Source: an uncultured Bacteroidales bacterium (GTDB lineage Bacteria; Bacteroidota; Bacteroidia; Bacteroidales; UBA932). From it: a DNA stretch of 5,723 bases. The DNA lies in the NCBI GenBank assembly GCA_904501835.1, contig CAJGBW010000069.1, positions 1 through 5,723 of the forward strand. Reading direction: 5' to 3'. Below are positions 1 through 5,565 of the stretch, one piece after another; position 1 is the first letter of the stretch, and each line of letters begins with the position of its first letter. The notes below the pieces were generated by a model. That model saw only the letters and a program-made list of their open reading frames with translations, did not search any database and was not told where the DNA came from. Made by a program: the position numbers and the translations under genes.

Positions 1-20
1 ACTCTTTCAATAACTATATT

Positions 21-130
21 GCGGCGGTAATAACAGTGAGGATCCACCTCTTCCCATCCCGAACAGAGAAGTTAAGCTCACCAGTGCCGATGGTAGTGCC
101 ATACCAGGTGTGAGAGTAGGTCGCTGCCGC
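21..130 (+). rRNA. rrf: 5S ribosomal RNA
   Basis: This is a complete 5S rRNA gene of about 110 nt. The 5' end (GCGGCGGT, 21-28) pairs with the 3' end (about 123-130, ending GCTGCCGC) to form terminal helix I. In between lie the highly conserved segments around 54-76 (CCCATCCCGAACAGAGAAGT, then TAAG) and around 109-124 (GTGAGAGTAGGTCGCT). It is followed directly by a T-run and an intrinsic terminator, so it is the last gene of an rRNA operon whose 16S and 23S genes would lie left of the window. Bases 1-20 are probably the end of the 23S-5S spacer and hold nothing else I can identify. The ends are set from the pairing and may be off by a few bases. Confidence 0.95.
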
Positions 131-140
131 TTTTTTACCA

Positions 141-179
141 AGAGAGGATGATTCAAACGAACCATCCTCTCTTTTTTTA
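141..179 (+). terminator. Intrinsic terminator of the rRNA operon
   Basis: A perfect 10-bp stem is formed by AGAGAGGATG (141-150) and CATCCTCTCT (163-172) with a 12-nt loop, and it runs straight into a T-run (172-178). It lies 10 nt after the end of the 5S gene, the expected place for rRNA operon termination. It also insulates the cytochrome maturation operon from rRNA transcription. Confidence 0.93.
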
Positions 180-191
180 TACAGATGTCAA

Positions 192-223
192 TTTGTATTA
201 CTGCCGTAAATCAATTAAATTTG
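192..223 (+). promoter_or_regulatory. Bacteroidota-type housekeeping promoter for the cytochrome operon
   Basis: TTTG at 192-195 and TAAATTTG at 216-223 match the Bacteroidota primary sigma factor consensus (-33 TTTG, -7 TAnnTTTG) at every defined position, with a 20-base spacer inside the usual range. Transcription would start near 230, leaving a leader of about 20 bases before the ATG at 251. It is the only good match between the rRNA terminator and the operon. The match and spacing are seen in the sequence; the activity is inferred. Confidence 0.8.
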
Positions 224-250
224 TGAGCTTAGAGACAAATGTTGTAAGCT

Positions 251-994
251 ATGGAGTTTCCTTTGTCATTTTTCGCATTTCCGCTGAATCTGATTTTGCT
301 CATTCTTTGGGTATGTTTGGTCGTGCATTGGCGAAAAAAAGTGAAACTGTCATCTTGGGTAACTTTATCTGCGATTATCATTTTCCTTGTAATCGCTCTC
401 GTTGTGGGCTTTACTGGCAATCGCGATATACTCAAATCCTGGCCCGTTGTCTTGTTTCTCCTGTACTTTCAAACTGTTTTACTCCTGGTTGTACTGCGTG
501 GATGGAGCACGCGCAGGTGGCGCTTTGTCTTGAATCATTTGGGCTTGTTGATAGCCCTGGGTGCTGCTTATTGGGGGGCTCCGGATGAGCAGGTCTTACG
601 TGTGCAAGCTGTTCGTGAAGAGGTTGTCACTGAGGCATTTACGATGGATGGAACAAAAAAACAGCTCCCCTATGAAATCATACTCAAGGATTTTGTGCTG
701 CATACCGATGAGAATGGGGTACCCTCTATGTATCAAGCGGATTTGTTGATAGATCAAATGCAGGTTACTCTCAAAGTGAATCATCCTTATCAAAGGAATT
801 TTGCAGAAACCCTCTATTTGAGTTCTTACGACCATAAGGGAGATGACCAAATTCGTTATTGTGTGATTCAGATTGTCAAGCAACCTTGGCGTTATCTCAT
901 TTTATTGGGAATAATAATGATGATAGCGGGGGCATTTCTTCTTTTTATAAAAGGACCTGTTCGCAGAAAGGAAAGTAAGCAGGTAGAGAATTAG
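251..994 (+). CDS. resB: Short ResB/Ccs1-type cytochrome c biogenesis protein
   Basis: This 247-residue membrane protein is the likely ResB (CcsB/Ccs1) half of a System II cytochrome c synthase, which with CcsA moves haem across the membrane and attaches it to apocytochromes in the periplasm. Hydrophobic segments lie at about 7-26, 36-56, 64-82, 92-108 and 214-235. A periplasmic domain of about 100 residues sits before the last one. Within it, LPYEIILKDFVL (around 140-150) and VNHP...LYLSSYD (around 175-192) resemble the conserved ResB strand and 'YxSSYD' motifs. His96, in NHLGL at the start of the fourth segment, is a candidate haem ligand; His26 is another. It is much shorter than a standard ResB (over 400 residues), as in the reduced ResB proteins paired with CcsA in Bacteroidota. 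The ATG is the first possible start because a TAA lies in frame at 245-247. The CcsA gene follows 15 bases later. Family assignment is from memory of motifs. Confidence 0.78.
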   Translation: MEFPLSFFAFPLNLILLILWVCLVVHWRKKVKLSSWVTLSAIIIFLVIALVVGFTGNRDILKSWPVVLFLLYFQTVLLLVVLRGWSTRRWRFVLNHLGLLIALGAAYWGAPDEQVLRVQAVREEVVTEAFTMDGTKKQLPYEIILKDFVLHTDENGVPSMYQADLLIDQMQVTLKVNHPYQRNFAETLYLSSYDHKGDDQIRYCVIQIVKQPWRYLILLGIIMMIAGAFLLFIKGPVRRKESKQVEN

Positions 995-1009
995 CCAATT
1001 AAGTGACCG

Positions 1010-1807
1010 ATGTTTTTGTGGGATAATTTCATATATTTTGGCTTGGGGGCGATTGCTTTTTCAATCGTGTCCGCGTTTCTGTCTCTGTTTGAGTCTCGGC
1101 TGACCACCCGTTTTTCAATTAGAAAGCAGGCCGTTGTCTTTTCGCTTTTGTCGGTGGCTGTCTTGGCGGCATTTATCATCGGTCTGTGGTGCGAATTATC
1201 CAGACCTCCGCTCCGGACCATGGGGGAAACACGTTTGTGGTATTCATTTTTCGCTTTGGTGGCGGGACTTTTTACTTATATTCGTTGGCGTTATAAATGG
1301 ATACTCTCTTTCTCGACCGTTCTTTCTGCGGTTTTTATTCTGATAAATATAGCGAAACCGGAAATACACGACCAAAGTTTAATGCCGGCGCTGCAAAGTC
1401 CTTGGTTTATTCCCCATGTAACGGTCTATATGTTTTCATATTCCTTCTTGGGTTGCGCTTTTCTTCTCGCCCTTGTATCTTTGTTCCGTCATGATGACAA
1501 ACTTCTGCTTCCGGCGGACACATTGGTTTATATAGGAATGGCGTTTCTTACCTTAGGAATGCTTTCTGGGGCACTTTGGGCGAAGCAGGCATGGGGGCAA
1601 TATTGGAATTGGGACCCCAAAGAAACCTGGGCGCTCATTACCTGGTTGTCATATATGTTATATATACATTTGAGAATTTTTTCAAAAACTTCTCAAAAAC
1701 TCTTGTGTTATTTGCTGATTTTTTGTTTTCTTTGCTTACAGATGTGTTGGTGGGGAGTCAATTATCTTCCTTCCGCGCAGGATAGCGTACATGTCTATAA
1801 CCGATAA
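1010..1807 (+). CDS. ccsA: CcsA/ResC-type cytochrome c biogenesis protein (WWD-domain haem handling)
   Basis: This 265-residue polytopic membrane protein is the CcsA half of the System II cytochrome c synthase. The diagnostic tryptophan-rich WWD motif is at 195-213 (WGQYWNWDPKETWALITWL). Candidate haem ligands match the family pattern: periplasmic His136 (SPWFIPH) before the WWD motif, His220 in the helix after it (YIHLR), and His261 near the C-terminus. RPPLRTMGETRLWYSFF (65-81) matches the conserved segment near the second helix. About seven to eight hydrophobic segments are visible, fitting the short CcsA form of 250-330 residues. It sits 15 bases after the ResB-like gene and 12 bases before the triheme peroxidase gene, so all three are probably cotranscribed. 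CcmC and CcmF share the WWD motif, but size and the ResB-like partner favour CcsA. Confidence 0.93.
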   Translation: MFLWDNFIYFGLGAIAFSIVSAFLSLFESRLTTRFSIRKQAVVFSLLSVAVLAAFIIGLWCELSRPPLRTMGETRLWYSFFALVAGLFTYIRWRYKWILSFSTVLSAVFILINIAKPEIHDQSLMPALQSPWFIPHVTVYMFSYSFLGCAFLLALVSLFRHDDKLLLPADTLVYIGMAFLTLGMLSGALWAKQAWGQYWNWDPKETWALITWLSYMLYIHLRIFSKTSQKLLCYLLIFCFLCLQMCWWGVNYLPSAQDSVHVYNR

Positions 1808-1819
1808 ATTTTTATCAAG

Positions 1820-3196
1820 ATGAAGAAATTTGTAAAGTGGTGTGTTTATGCGGTTCTGTTTGTAGCCGTTGCACTTGTTGTGGTGTATCGTCTGGTAAAT
1901 CAGGCGCCGAGTTCGGAATTGTCTGCTACTGAGCAGGTTGAAGAGATTTTTGATGACGGTGGATGTTTGAGTTGTCACTCTTCCGACCCTGAACTTCCTT
2001 TCTATGCGAACTTCCCTGTTATGGGTGATATGGTAAAGGCCGACGTGGCAGAGGGATACAGAGCTTATGATATGGAGCCGTTTATGGATGCGATTGACGA
2101 ATCGGATGATAATGAGTCAGGCGAATGTATCAGCGCAGTGGATTTGGCTAAAATAGAGAAGGTTGTTTTGGATGATAGAATGCCTCTTCCGAAATATTAT
2201 CTGGTGCATTGGGGCAGTTCTTTGAATGCACAGGAACGCGATATTGTGTTGGCTTGGGTAAAAGAGACAAGGAATGCGCTCTACTCGGATAATTTGCCGC
2301 AGGACCGTGCCGGTGAACCCATTCGTCCCATTGATTTGTCTCTTCCTGTGGATGCACAGAAGGCGGCCTTGGGTAAAGATCTTTTCCACGATGCAAGACT
2401 TTCGGTAGATAATACAATTTCATGTGCTTCCTGTCACGATTTGAAGACAGCCGGTGTGGATAATAAACAATATTCCGAGGGTGTGAATCAGCAATTGGGC
2501 GGAGTCAATGCCCCGACGGTGTATAATGCGGTCTATAATTTTGTGCAGTTCTGGGATGGACGTGCGAAGACTTTGGCAGATCAGGCTGCCGGTCCTCCTC
2601 TCAATCCCGTTGAAATGGCCTCCAATTCTTTCGATGAAATCATAGCTAAACTCAAATCAGACAGAAAATTGGTGAAAGCGTTCAAAGCTATCTATCCTGA
2701 TGGAATCACGCAGGCCAACATTACCGATGCTATCGAGGAGTTTGAACGTACGCTTATTACGCCCAACTCTCGTTTTGATAAATGGCTTCGTGGCGATTCA
2801 CAGGCTATTACCGAGGATGAATTGACGGGATATGAGTTGTTCAAACAGTATGATTGTGCGACCTGTCACGTGGGTAAGAATGCCGGTGGTGAGTCTTATG
2901 AGTTAATGGGACTTCGTCGTCATTATTTCGAGGATCGTGGTCTGGCATTGACGATTGAGGATAATGGCCGCTATAAAGAGACCCAAGTTGAGCGCGATCG
3001 CCATCGTTTCAAAGTTCCCGGTCTTCGCAATGTGGAATTGACCTGGCCCTATTATCATGATGGCACCCGTGCAACCCTTGAAGACGCTGTCAGAGATATG
3101 GGACGCTATCAAAGCGATGTGGATTTGACAGATCAGGAAGTTTCTCTCATTACGGCTTTCTTGAAGACCTTGACCGGAGAATCTTTGCAGAAATAA
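1820..3196 (+). CDS. Membrane-anchored triheme cytochrome c peroxidase (Haem_bd + CCP/MauG domains)
   Basis: This 458-residue periplasmic enzyme should reduce hydrogen peroxide to water. A single N-terminal membrane segment (about 8-26) anchors it. Next comes a monohaem domain (about 38-150): CLSCH at 49-53, then LPFYANFP, and a likely axial Met121 in RMPLPKYYL, as in Haem_bd domains. The dihaem CCP/MauG domain follows (about 175-453). Its P-haem site is CASCH 202-206, then NAPTVYN and QFWDGRA (243-249). Gln255 and Glu265 (in NPVEM) correspond to the catalytic Gln and Glu. The E-haem site is CATCH 346-350, and Met427 after HDGTRATLEDAV is its likely axial ligand. The layout parallels E. coli YhjA, a triheme quinol peroxidase, so the N-terminal haem probably takes electrons from quinol; that is inference. 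Unusually, Val222 replaces the P-haem distal histidine of classical CCPs. It is the third gene of the operon, directly after the haem-attachment genes, and ends before a strong terminator. Confidence 0.93.
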   Translation: MKKFVKWCVYAVLFVAVALVVVYRLVNQAPSSELSATEQVEEIFDDGGCLSCHSSDPELPFYANFPVMGDMVKADVAEGYRAYDMEPFMDAIDESDDNESGECISAVDLAKIEKVVLDDRMPLPKYYLVHWGSSLNAQERDIVLAWVKETRNALYSDNLPQDRAGEPIRPIDLSLPVDAQKAALGKDLFHDARLSVDNTISCASCHDLKTAGVDNKQYSEGVNQQLGGVNAPTVYNAVYNFVQFWDGRAKTLADQAAGPPLNPVEMASNSFDEIIAKLKSDRKLVKAFKAIYPDGITQANITDAIEEFERTLITPNSRFDKWLRGDSQAITEDELTGYELFKQYDCATCHVGKNAGGESYELMGLRRHYFEDRGLALTIEDNGRYKETQVERDRHRFKVPGLRNVELTWPYYHDGTRATLEDAVRDMGRYQSDVDLTDQEVSLITAFLKTLTGESLQK

Positions 3197-3233
3197 CCGA
3201 GCAGCAGCTAACAAATCCTGCGTGTACGGCATT

Positions 3234-3273
3234 AAAATTGAAGTTAAGCCAAAAGTTTAACTTCAATTTTTTT
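3234..3273 (+). terminator. Intrinsic terminator of the resB-ccsA-peroxidase operon
   Basis: A perfect 14-bp stem, AAAATTGAAGTTAA (3234-3247) with TTAACTTCAATTTT (3257-3270), has a 9-nt loop and is followed by more T residues (to 3273). It lies 37 bases after the peroxidase stop and ends only 10 bases before the next ATG. The stem is AT-rich, but its length and U-run support termination. On the opposite strand the flanking A residues give a weaker T-run, and no minus-strand gene needs it. Confidence 0.82.
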
Positions 3274-3283
3274 GTAAAACGCC

Positions 3284-4366
3284 ATGAAAAAGTTTTCCAT
3301 GCTTCTTGCAGCCGTTCTTTTTAGTGGATGGACTGCGATTCAAACCAATGCCTGCACAGGTATTACCTTGGAGGCAGAAGACGGTTCTCGAATTATGGCT
3401 CGTACTGTCGAGTGGGCGGCAACGCCTATGCATACGGGCTATGTGGTTGCTCCGAGAACACACTTTCATCAATCTTATACGCCATCGGGACAAGATGGGC
3501 TGGTGTATCGCTCTCGTTATGGCTATGTGGGTGTTTATACTGAGTATGAGCCTTTTGTTGTTGAAGGGATAAATGAGACGGGGTTGTCAGTAGGCTTGTT
3601 CTTCTTTCCTCAGTATGGTAGCTATAAGGAGTACAAACCCTCACGCAAGTCTCAAACTCTCTGTGATATGCAGTTTGTATCTTGGGCGTTGTCGCAATTT
3701 TCGACAATAGATCAGTTGAAACAGGCTTTGTCGAAGATTGATTTGGTGAGTTTGGATCATCGTTTAGGCTCGGTACATTGGCGTATTGCAGAGCCGGGAG
3801 GTCGGATTGTTGTTCTTGAATATAAGGATGGAGTGCCTGTATTCTATGAAAATCCGTTGGGCGTTCTGACCAATGCTCCTGAATTTCCTTGGCACATGAC
3901 TCATTTGAATCAATATGTCAATCTCTATACGGGCTCGGCTTCCTCGCACGATTTGACAGAAGGAGTGACGCTTAATCCTCTGGGAGGCGGCAGCGGTATG
4001 ATTGGCCTCCCCGGAGATTTTACCCCGCCTTCACGTTTTGTCAGAGCTGCTTTTGTGCAAAGTAGTGCGCCTGTGCAGGCGAATGGATGGCAGAGTGTGA
4101 AACAGGCTTTTCATCTGCTCAATCTTTTTGATCTGCCCGTAGGCATGCAACATAAAAAAGGGCATGCCCCGAAAGACATGCCCAGTGCTACTCAATTTAC
4201 GGTAGTAAGCGATTTAAAATCTGCCAAACTCTATTATAAAACGATGTGGAATAGTGAAATCCGTTGTATAGAACTTAAATCTATTGACTTCGGAGAGGTT
4301 TCGTTCCAATCGCATCCTTTGGATGATGAAAAGGAGCAGGCAGTAAAAATTATAACGATTCGCTAA
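3284..4366 (+). CDS. Secreted choloylglycine hydrolase / penicillin acylase-family Ntn hydrolase (linear amide C-N hydrolase)
   Basis: This 360-residue protein has a signal peptide (MKK start, hydrophobic core, TNA|C) whose cleavage after Ala23 would expose Cys24 as the N-terminal nucleophile. The family cleaves linear amide bonds such as bile salt conjugates, penicillin V or acyl-homoserine lactones. By comparison with bile salt hydrolase and penicillin V acylase numbering, Cys24, Arg40 (ARTVEW), Asn197 (GVLTNAPEF) and Arg251 (LPGDFTPPSRFVRAAF) match catalytic or substrate-site Cys, Arg18, Asn175 and Arg228. Glu43 stands where Asp21 is usual. Phe107 stands where bile salt hydrolases have Asn82 and penicillin V acylases have Tyr82, so the substrate cannot be predicted. 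Other family hallmarks are GINETGLSVG (95-104) and FTVVSDLKSAKLYYKT (near 307-322). The first ATG is chosen because it supplies the basic signal-peptide start. A lipoprotein is unlikely because TNAC is a poor lipobox. The upstream terminator implies a separate transcript, but no good promoter is visible. It converges on the PepSY-like gene with a 3-base gap. Confidence 0.92.
   Translation: MKKFSMLLAAVLFSGWTAIQTNACTGITLEAEDGSRIMARTVEWAATPMHTGYVVAPRTHFHQSYTPSGQDGLVYRSRYGYVGVYTEYEPFVVEGINETGLSVGLFFFPQYGSYKEYKPSRKSQTLCDMQFVSWALSQFSTIDQLKQALSKIDLVSLDHRLGSVHWRIAEPGGRIVVLEYKDGVPVFYENPLGVLTNAPEFPWHMTHLNQYVNLYTGSASSHDLTEGVTLNPLGGGSGMIGLPGDFTPPSRFVRAAFVQSSAPVQANGWQSVKQAFHLLNLFDLPVGMQHKKGHAPKDMPSATQFTVVSDLKSAKLYYKTMWNSEIRCIELKSIDFGEVSFQSHPLDDEKEQAVKIITIR
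4151..4183 (-). terminator. Minus-strand intrinsic terminator for the PepSY-like gene, inside the hydrolase CDS
   Basis: Read on the minus strand, GGGCATG (4183-4177) pairs with CATGCCC (4166-4160) across a 10-nt loop, and the stem runs directly into TTTTTT (4159-4154). This is a compact GC-rich stem plus U-run. Minus-strand transcription of the PepSY-like gene, whose stop is at 4370-4372, would reach it after about 190 bases. On the plus strand the hairpin is followed by AGTGC rather than T residues, so it should act only on leftward transcription. Confidence 0.68.
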
Positions 4367-4369
4367 TGA

Positions 4370-4810
4370 TTAGTCATCAAGCTCTACCAATTGGAAGTTT
4401 TTATTGAATTTCAGCTCCAGACGGTTCGAGAGAGAAATTTCATAGCCTCTCTTATCTATTTCATATTCCCGGCAATCTGTGTCGGGAAATTGTGTTTTAA
4501 TGTAGCTGATAATGGCAGGCGGAATGATGCCATCGGGAATGGCAATGCTGCGGGATTCAATACTTTTTAGTTCACCGGAATTCTTAAATTCCAATTTGAC
4601 GCCATTTGTCAGAAGGACTTGGTAGTCCGGCTTGAAATAATCATCTTCTTTAAGGGAATATGATATTTTTTCCGCAGGGTAATATTGCTCAATAAAGGAT
4701 TGTGCTTTTTGGGGGAGTTGGTCTTTGGTAATGGGTTTTTCTCCGGCGAAGCCTACCAGTGAAAACAAAAAAGCCGAAAGAGCCAAAAGGGGCATCATCA
4801 TTTTTTTCAT
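4370..4810 (-). CDS. Secreted PepSY-like protein with two repeats (DUF2874-type)
   Basis: This 146-residue protein has a signal peptide (MKKMMM start, core LLALSAFLFSLVGFA, likely cleavage after Ala22) and no lipobox, so it should be periplasmic or secreted. The mature part is an evident tandem duplication. Each half has a short helix ending in a YYP/QFP turn (QKAQSFIEQYYP 34-45; PPAIISYIKTQFP 97-109), followed by a beta-hairpin with the PepSY-like pattern (DYQVLLTNGVKLEFKNSGEL 62-81; GYEISLSNRLELKFNKNFQL 122-141). This matches the PepSY-like family common in Bacteroidota, often found as small secreted proteins of unknown role. It has a single cysteine (Cys113). It converges with the hydrolase gene, with 3 bases between the stops, and probably terminates inside it. 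I found no strong consensus promoter in the bases upstream of its start, 4811-4890. The exact function is unknown; protein binding or inhibition is only a family-level suggestion. Confidence 0.85.
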   Translation of the reverse strand: MKKMMMPLLALSAFLFSLVGFAGEKPITKDQLPQKAQSFIEQYYPAEKISYSLKEDDYFKPDYQVLLTNGVKLEFKNSGELKSIESRSIAIPDGIIPPAIISYIKTQFPDTDCREYEIDKRGYEISLSNRLELKFNKNFQLVELDD

Positions 4811-4922
4811 ACTTGTGTCATATTATAAGTGATACATATAAACCAAAGCGTCTTTTGCAAAAAATGTGCTAATCGCTTATGGCATATAAAGTTACGATTT
4901 TTTTGAAAAAATAATGCGTGAG

Positions 4923-4963
4923 GTATAAAAAAGTGGGCTAAAAATGGAAAAAGTATAAAAAAG
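4923..4963. repeat. Direct repeat GTATAAAAAAG, 30 bp apart, within A-tracts
   Basis: The 11-mer GTATAAAAAAG occurs exactly at 4923-4933 and 4953-4963, a separation of 30 bp or roughly three helical turns. Further A-runs at 4940-4944, 4948-4952 and 4964-4969 put A-tract centres about 7-12 bp apart, a pattern compatible with intrinsic bending. It could be a regulator site or simply upstream AT-rich DNA that aids a promoter. Confidence 0.45.
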
Positions 4964-4972
4964 AAAAAACTT

Positions 4973-4988
4973 TTTTTGACTTTTTGAC
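4973..4988. repeat. Perfect tandem 8-mer TTTTTGAC x2
   Basis: TTTTTGAC is repeated head to tail at 4973-4980 and 4981-4988. The second copy contains the TTTG of the proposed promoter for the lipoprotein gene. It may be a small regulator site or chance in AT-rich sequence. Confidence 0.4.
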
Positions 4989-5015
4989 GGATGTTGAAAC
5001 TGTGGCTTATCTTCG
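4983..5015 (+). promoter_or_regulatory. Possible Bacteroidota promoter for the DUF6359-like gene
   Basis: TTTG (4983-4986) and TATCTTCG (5008-5015) match the TTTG / TAnnTTTG consensus with one mismatch in the -7 box and a 21-base spacer. Transcription would start near 5022, giving a leader of about 57 bases. This is the best match I found in the region, but it is weaker than the one at 192-223. Confidence 0.42.
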
Positions 5016-5078
5016 CTTGTCGAAGGCCGGTGCTGCGAATCGGCGCGACGAAAGATGTAAAAATTAAATAATAGCGGT

Positions 5079-5546
5079 ATGCGAAGAAAATTGTTGACTG
5101 TATTTCTGTTCCTGATGACTTTGTCTTGTTTTACCTTGATGTTTTTGTCTTGTGAAGGCTGGGAGGAAGAATTCACGGGAAAGAGTGAAAGCTTGAATGA
5201 AGAGGCAGCCTGCGATATTGTCTCGGCACGCGGGCGGGTGGGAGAAAAGGACGTATGTGTGAAAGGATATATTGTCGGAGGCGATTTGACCTCTTCTGCT
5301 TCTGGGATATCCTTTGAGGCTCCTTTCTCTTCAGCGACTCATTTGGCTATCGCAGATAGTCTGAACGTAAATGAAAAGTCGGCTTGTTTTTCTGTGCAGT
5401 TGCCGTCCGGAAAAATCCGGGATGGCTTAAATTTAGTGAATCTCCCTGAAAATCACGGACGAATGGTCTATCTGAAAGGTGACATCGTGGCCTCTTATTT
5501 TGGCATTGTCGGCATGAAAAATGTGACCGATTTTGTGTTAAAATGA
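5079..5546 (+). CDS. Small DUF6359-like (OB-fold-like) lipoprotein
   Basis: This 155-residue protein has a lipoprotein-type signal: MRRK start, a long hydrophobic core, then FLSC with Cys25 as the probable lipidated residue. An acidic cluster follows (Glu29-Glu31), resembling the lipoprotein export signals that send Bacteroidota lipoproteins to the cell surface. The remainder (about 40-155) is one compact beta-rich domain with the order VCVKGYIVGG (59-68), LAIADS (89-94), VQLPSGKIRDGLNL (106-119), MVYLKGDIVASYFGIVGMKN (129-148). I recognise this pattern as the DUF6359 family, often found as one module in larger Bacteroidota cell-surface proteins; here it stands alone. The function is unknown. 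The phenylalanine at position -3 makes the lipobox non-ideal, and Cys17 is a less likely alternative. The stop is TGA at 5544-5546. No clear terminator separates it from the dnaK region. Confidence 0.78.
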   Translation: MRRKLLTVFLFLMTLSCFTLMFLSCEGWEEEFTGKSESLNEEAACDIVSARGRVGEKDVCVKGYIVGGDLTSSASGISFEAPFSSATHLAIADSLNVNEKSACFSVQLPSGKIRDGLNLVNLPENHGRMVYLKGDIVASYFGIVGMKNVTDFVLK

Positions 5547-5565
5547 GTAAAATAGCTTGTTTTTC

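Larger units (their letters stand above)
4811..5078. other. AT-rich divergent intergenic region
   Basis: These 268 bases separate the divergently transcribed PepSY-like and DUF6359-like genes and should hold both promoters. The centre, about 4898-4977, is a series of A- and T-runs. At its right end a short hairpin (CTTCG 5011-5015 with CGAAG 5021-5025) lies near the likely transcription start of the rightward gene. I see no convincing coding sequence or RNA gene: the one open frame here is on the minus strand, runs through low-complexity AT sequence and overlaps the lipoprotein gene start. Confidence 0.6.

Noticed and set aside
226..250. Inverted repeat AGCTT / AAGCT in the operon leader
   Set aside because: It has only 5-bp arms and a 15-base loop, overlaps the likely transcription start, and is compatible with chance.
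148..588. Open frame of 146 codons overlapping the ResB-like gene
   Set aside because: It starts inside the rRNA terminator, shows no domain or signal pattern, and is out of frame with the well-supported ResB-like gene.
2129..2131. Cys103 in the peroxidase as part of a fourth haem site
   Set aside because: It is a lone cysteine in GECIS with no CXXCH pattern; only three CXXCH motifs exist in the protein.
3341..3355. Hydrolase read as a lipoprotein with Cys24 lipidated
   Set aside because: TNAC is a poor lipobox, and Cys24 aligns with the essential N-terminal nucleophile of the family, which must be free.
4363..4373. Palindrome CTAATGATTAG between the two convergent stops
   Set aside because: It arises largely from the facing TAA/TTA stop codons, has no T-run or GC stem, and is too short to call a terminator.
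4577..4592. Hairpin GGAATT...AATTCC considered as a plus-strand terminator for the hydrolase gene
   Set aside because: The stem is only 6 bp and AT-rich, no T-run follows, and it lies about 210 bases beyond the stop.
4892..5176. Minus-strand open frame of 94 codons in the intergenic region
   Set aside because: The protein is low-complexity sequence from A/T-runs, overlaps the start of the lipoprotein gene, and has no recognisable motif.
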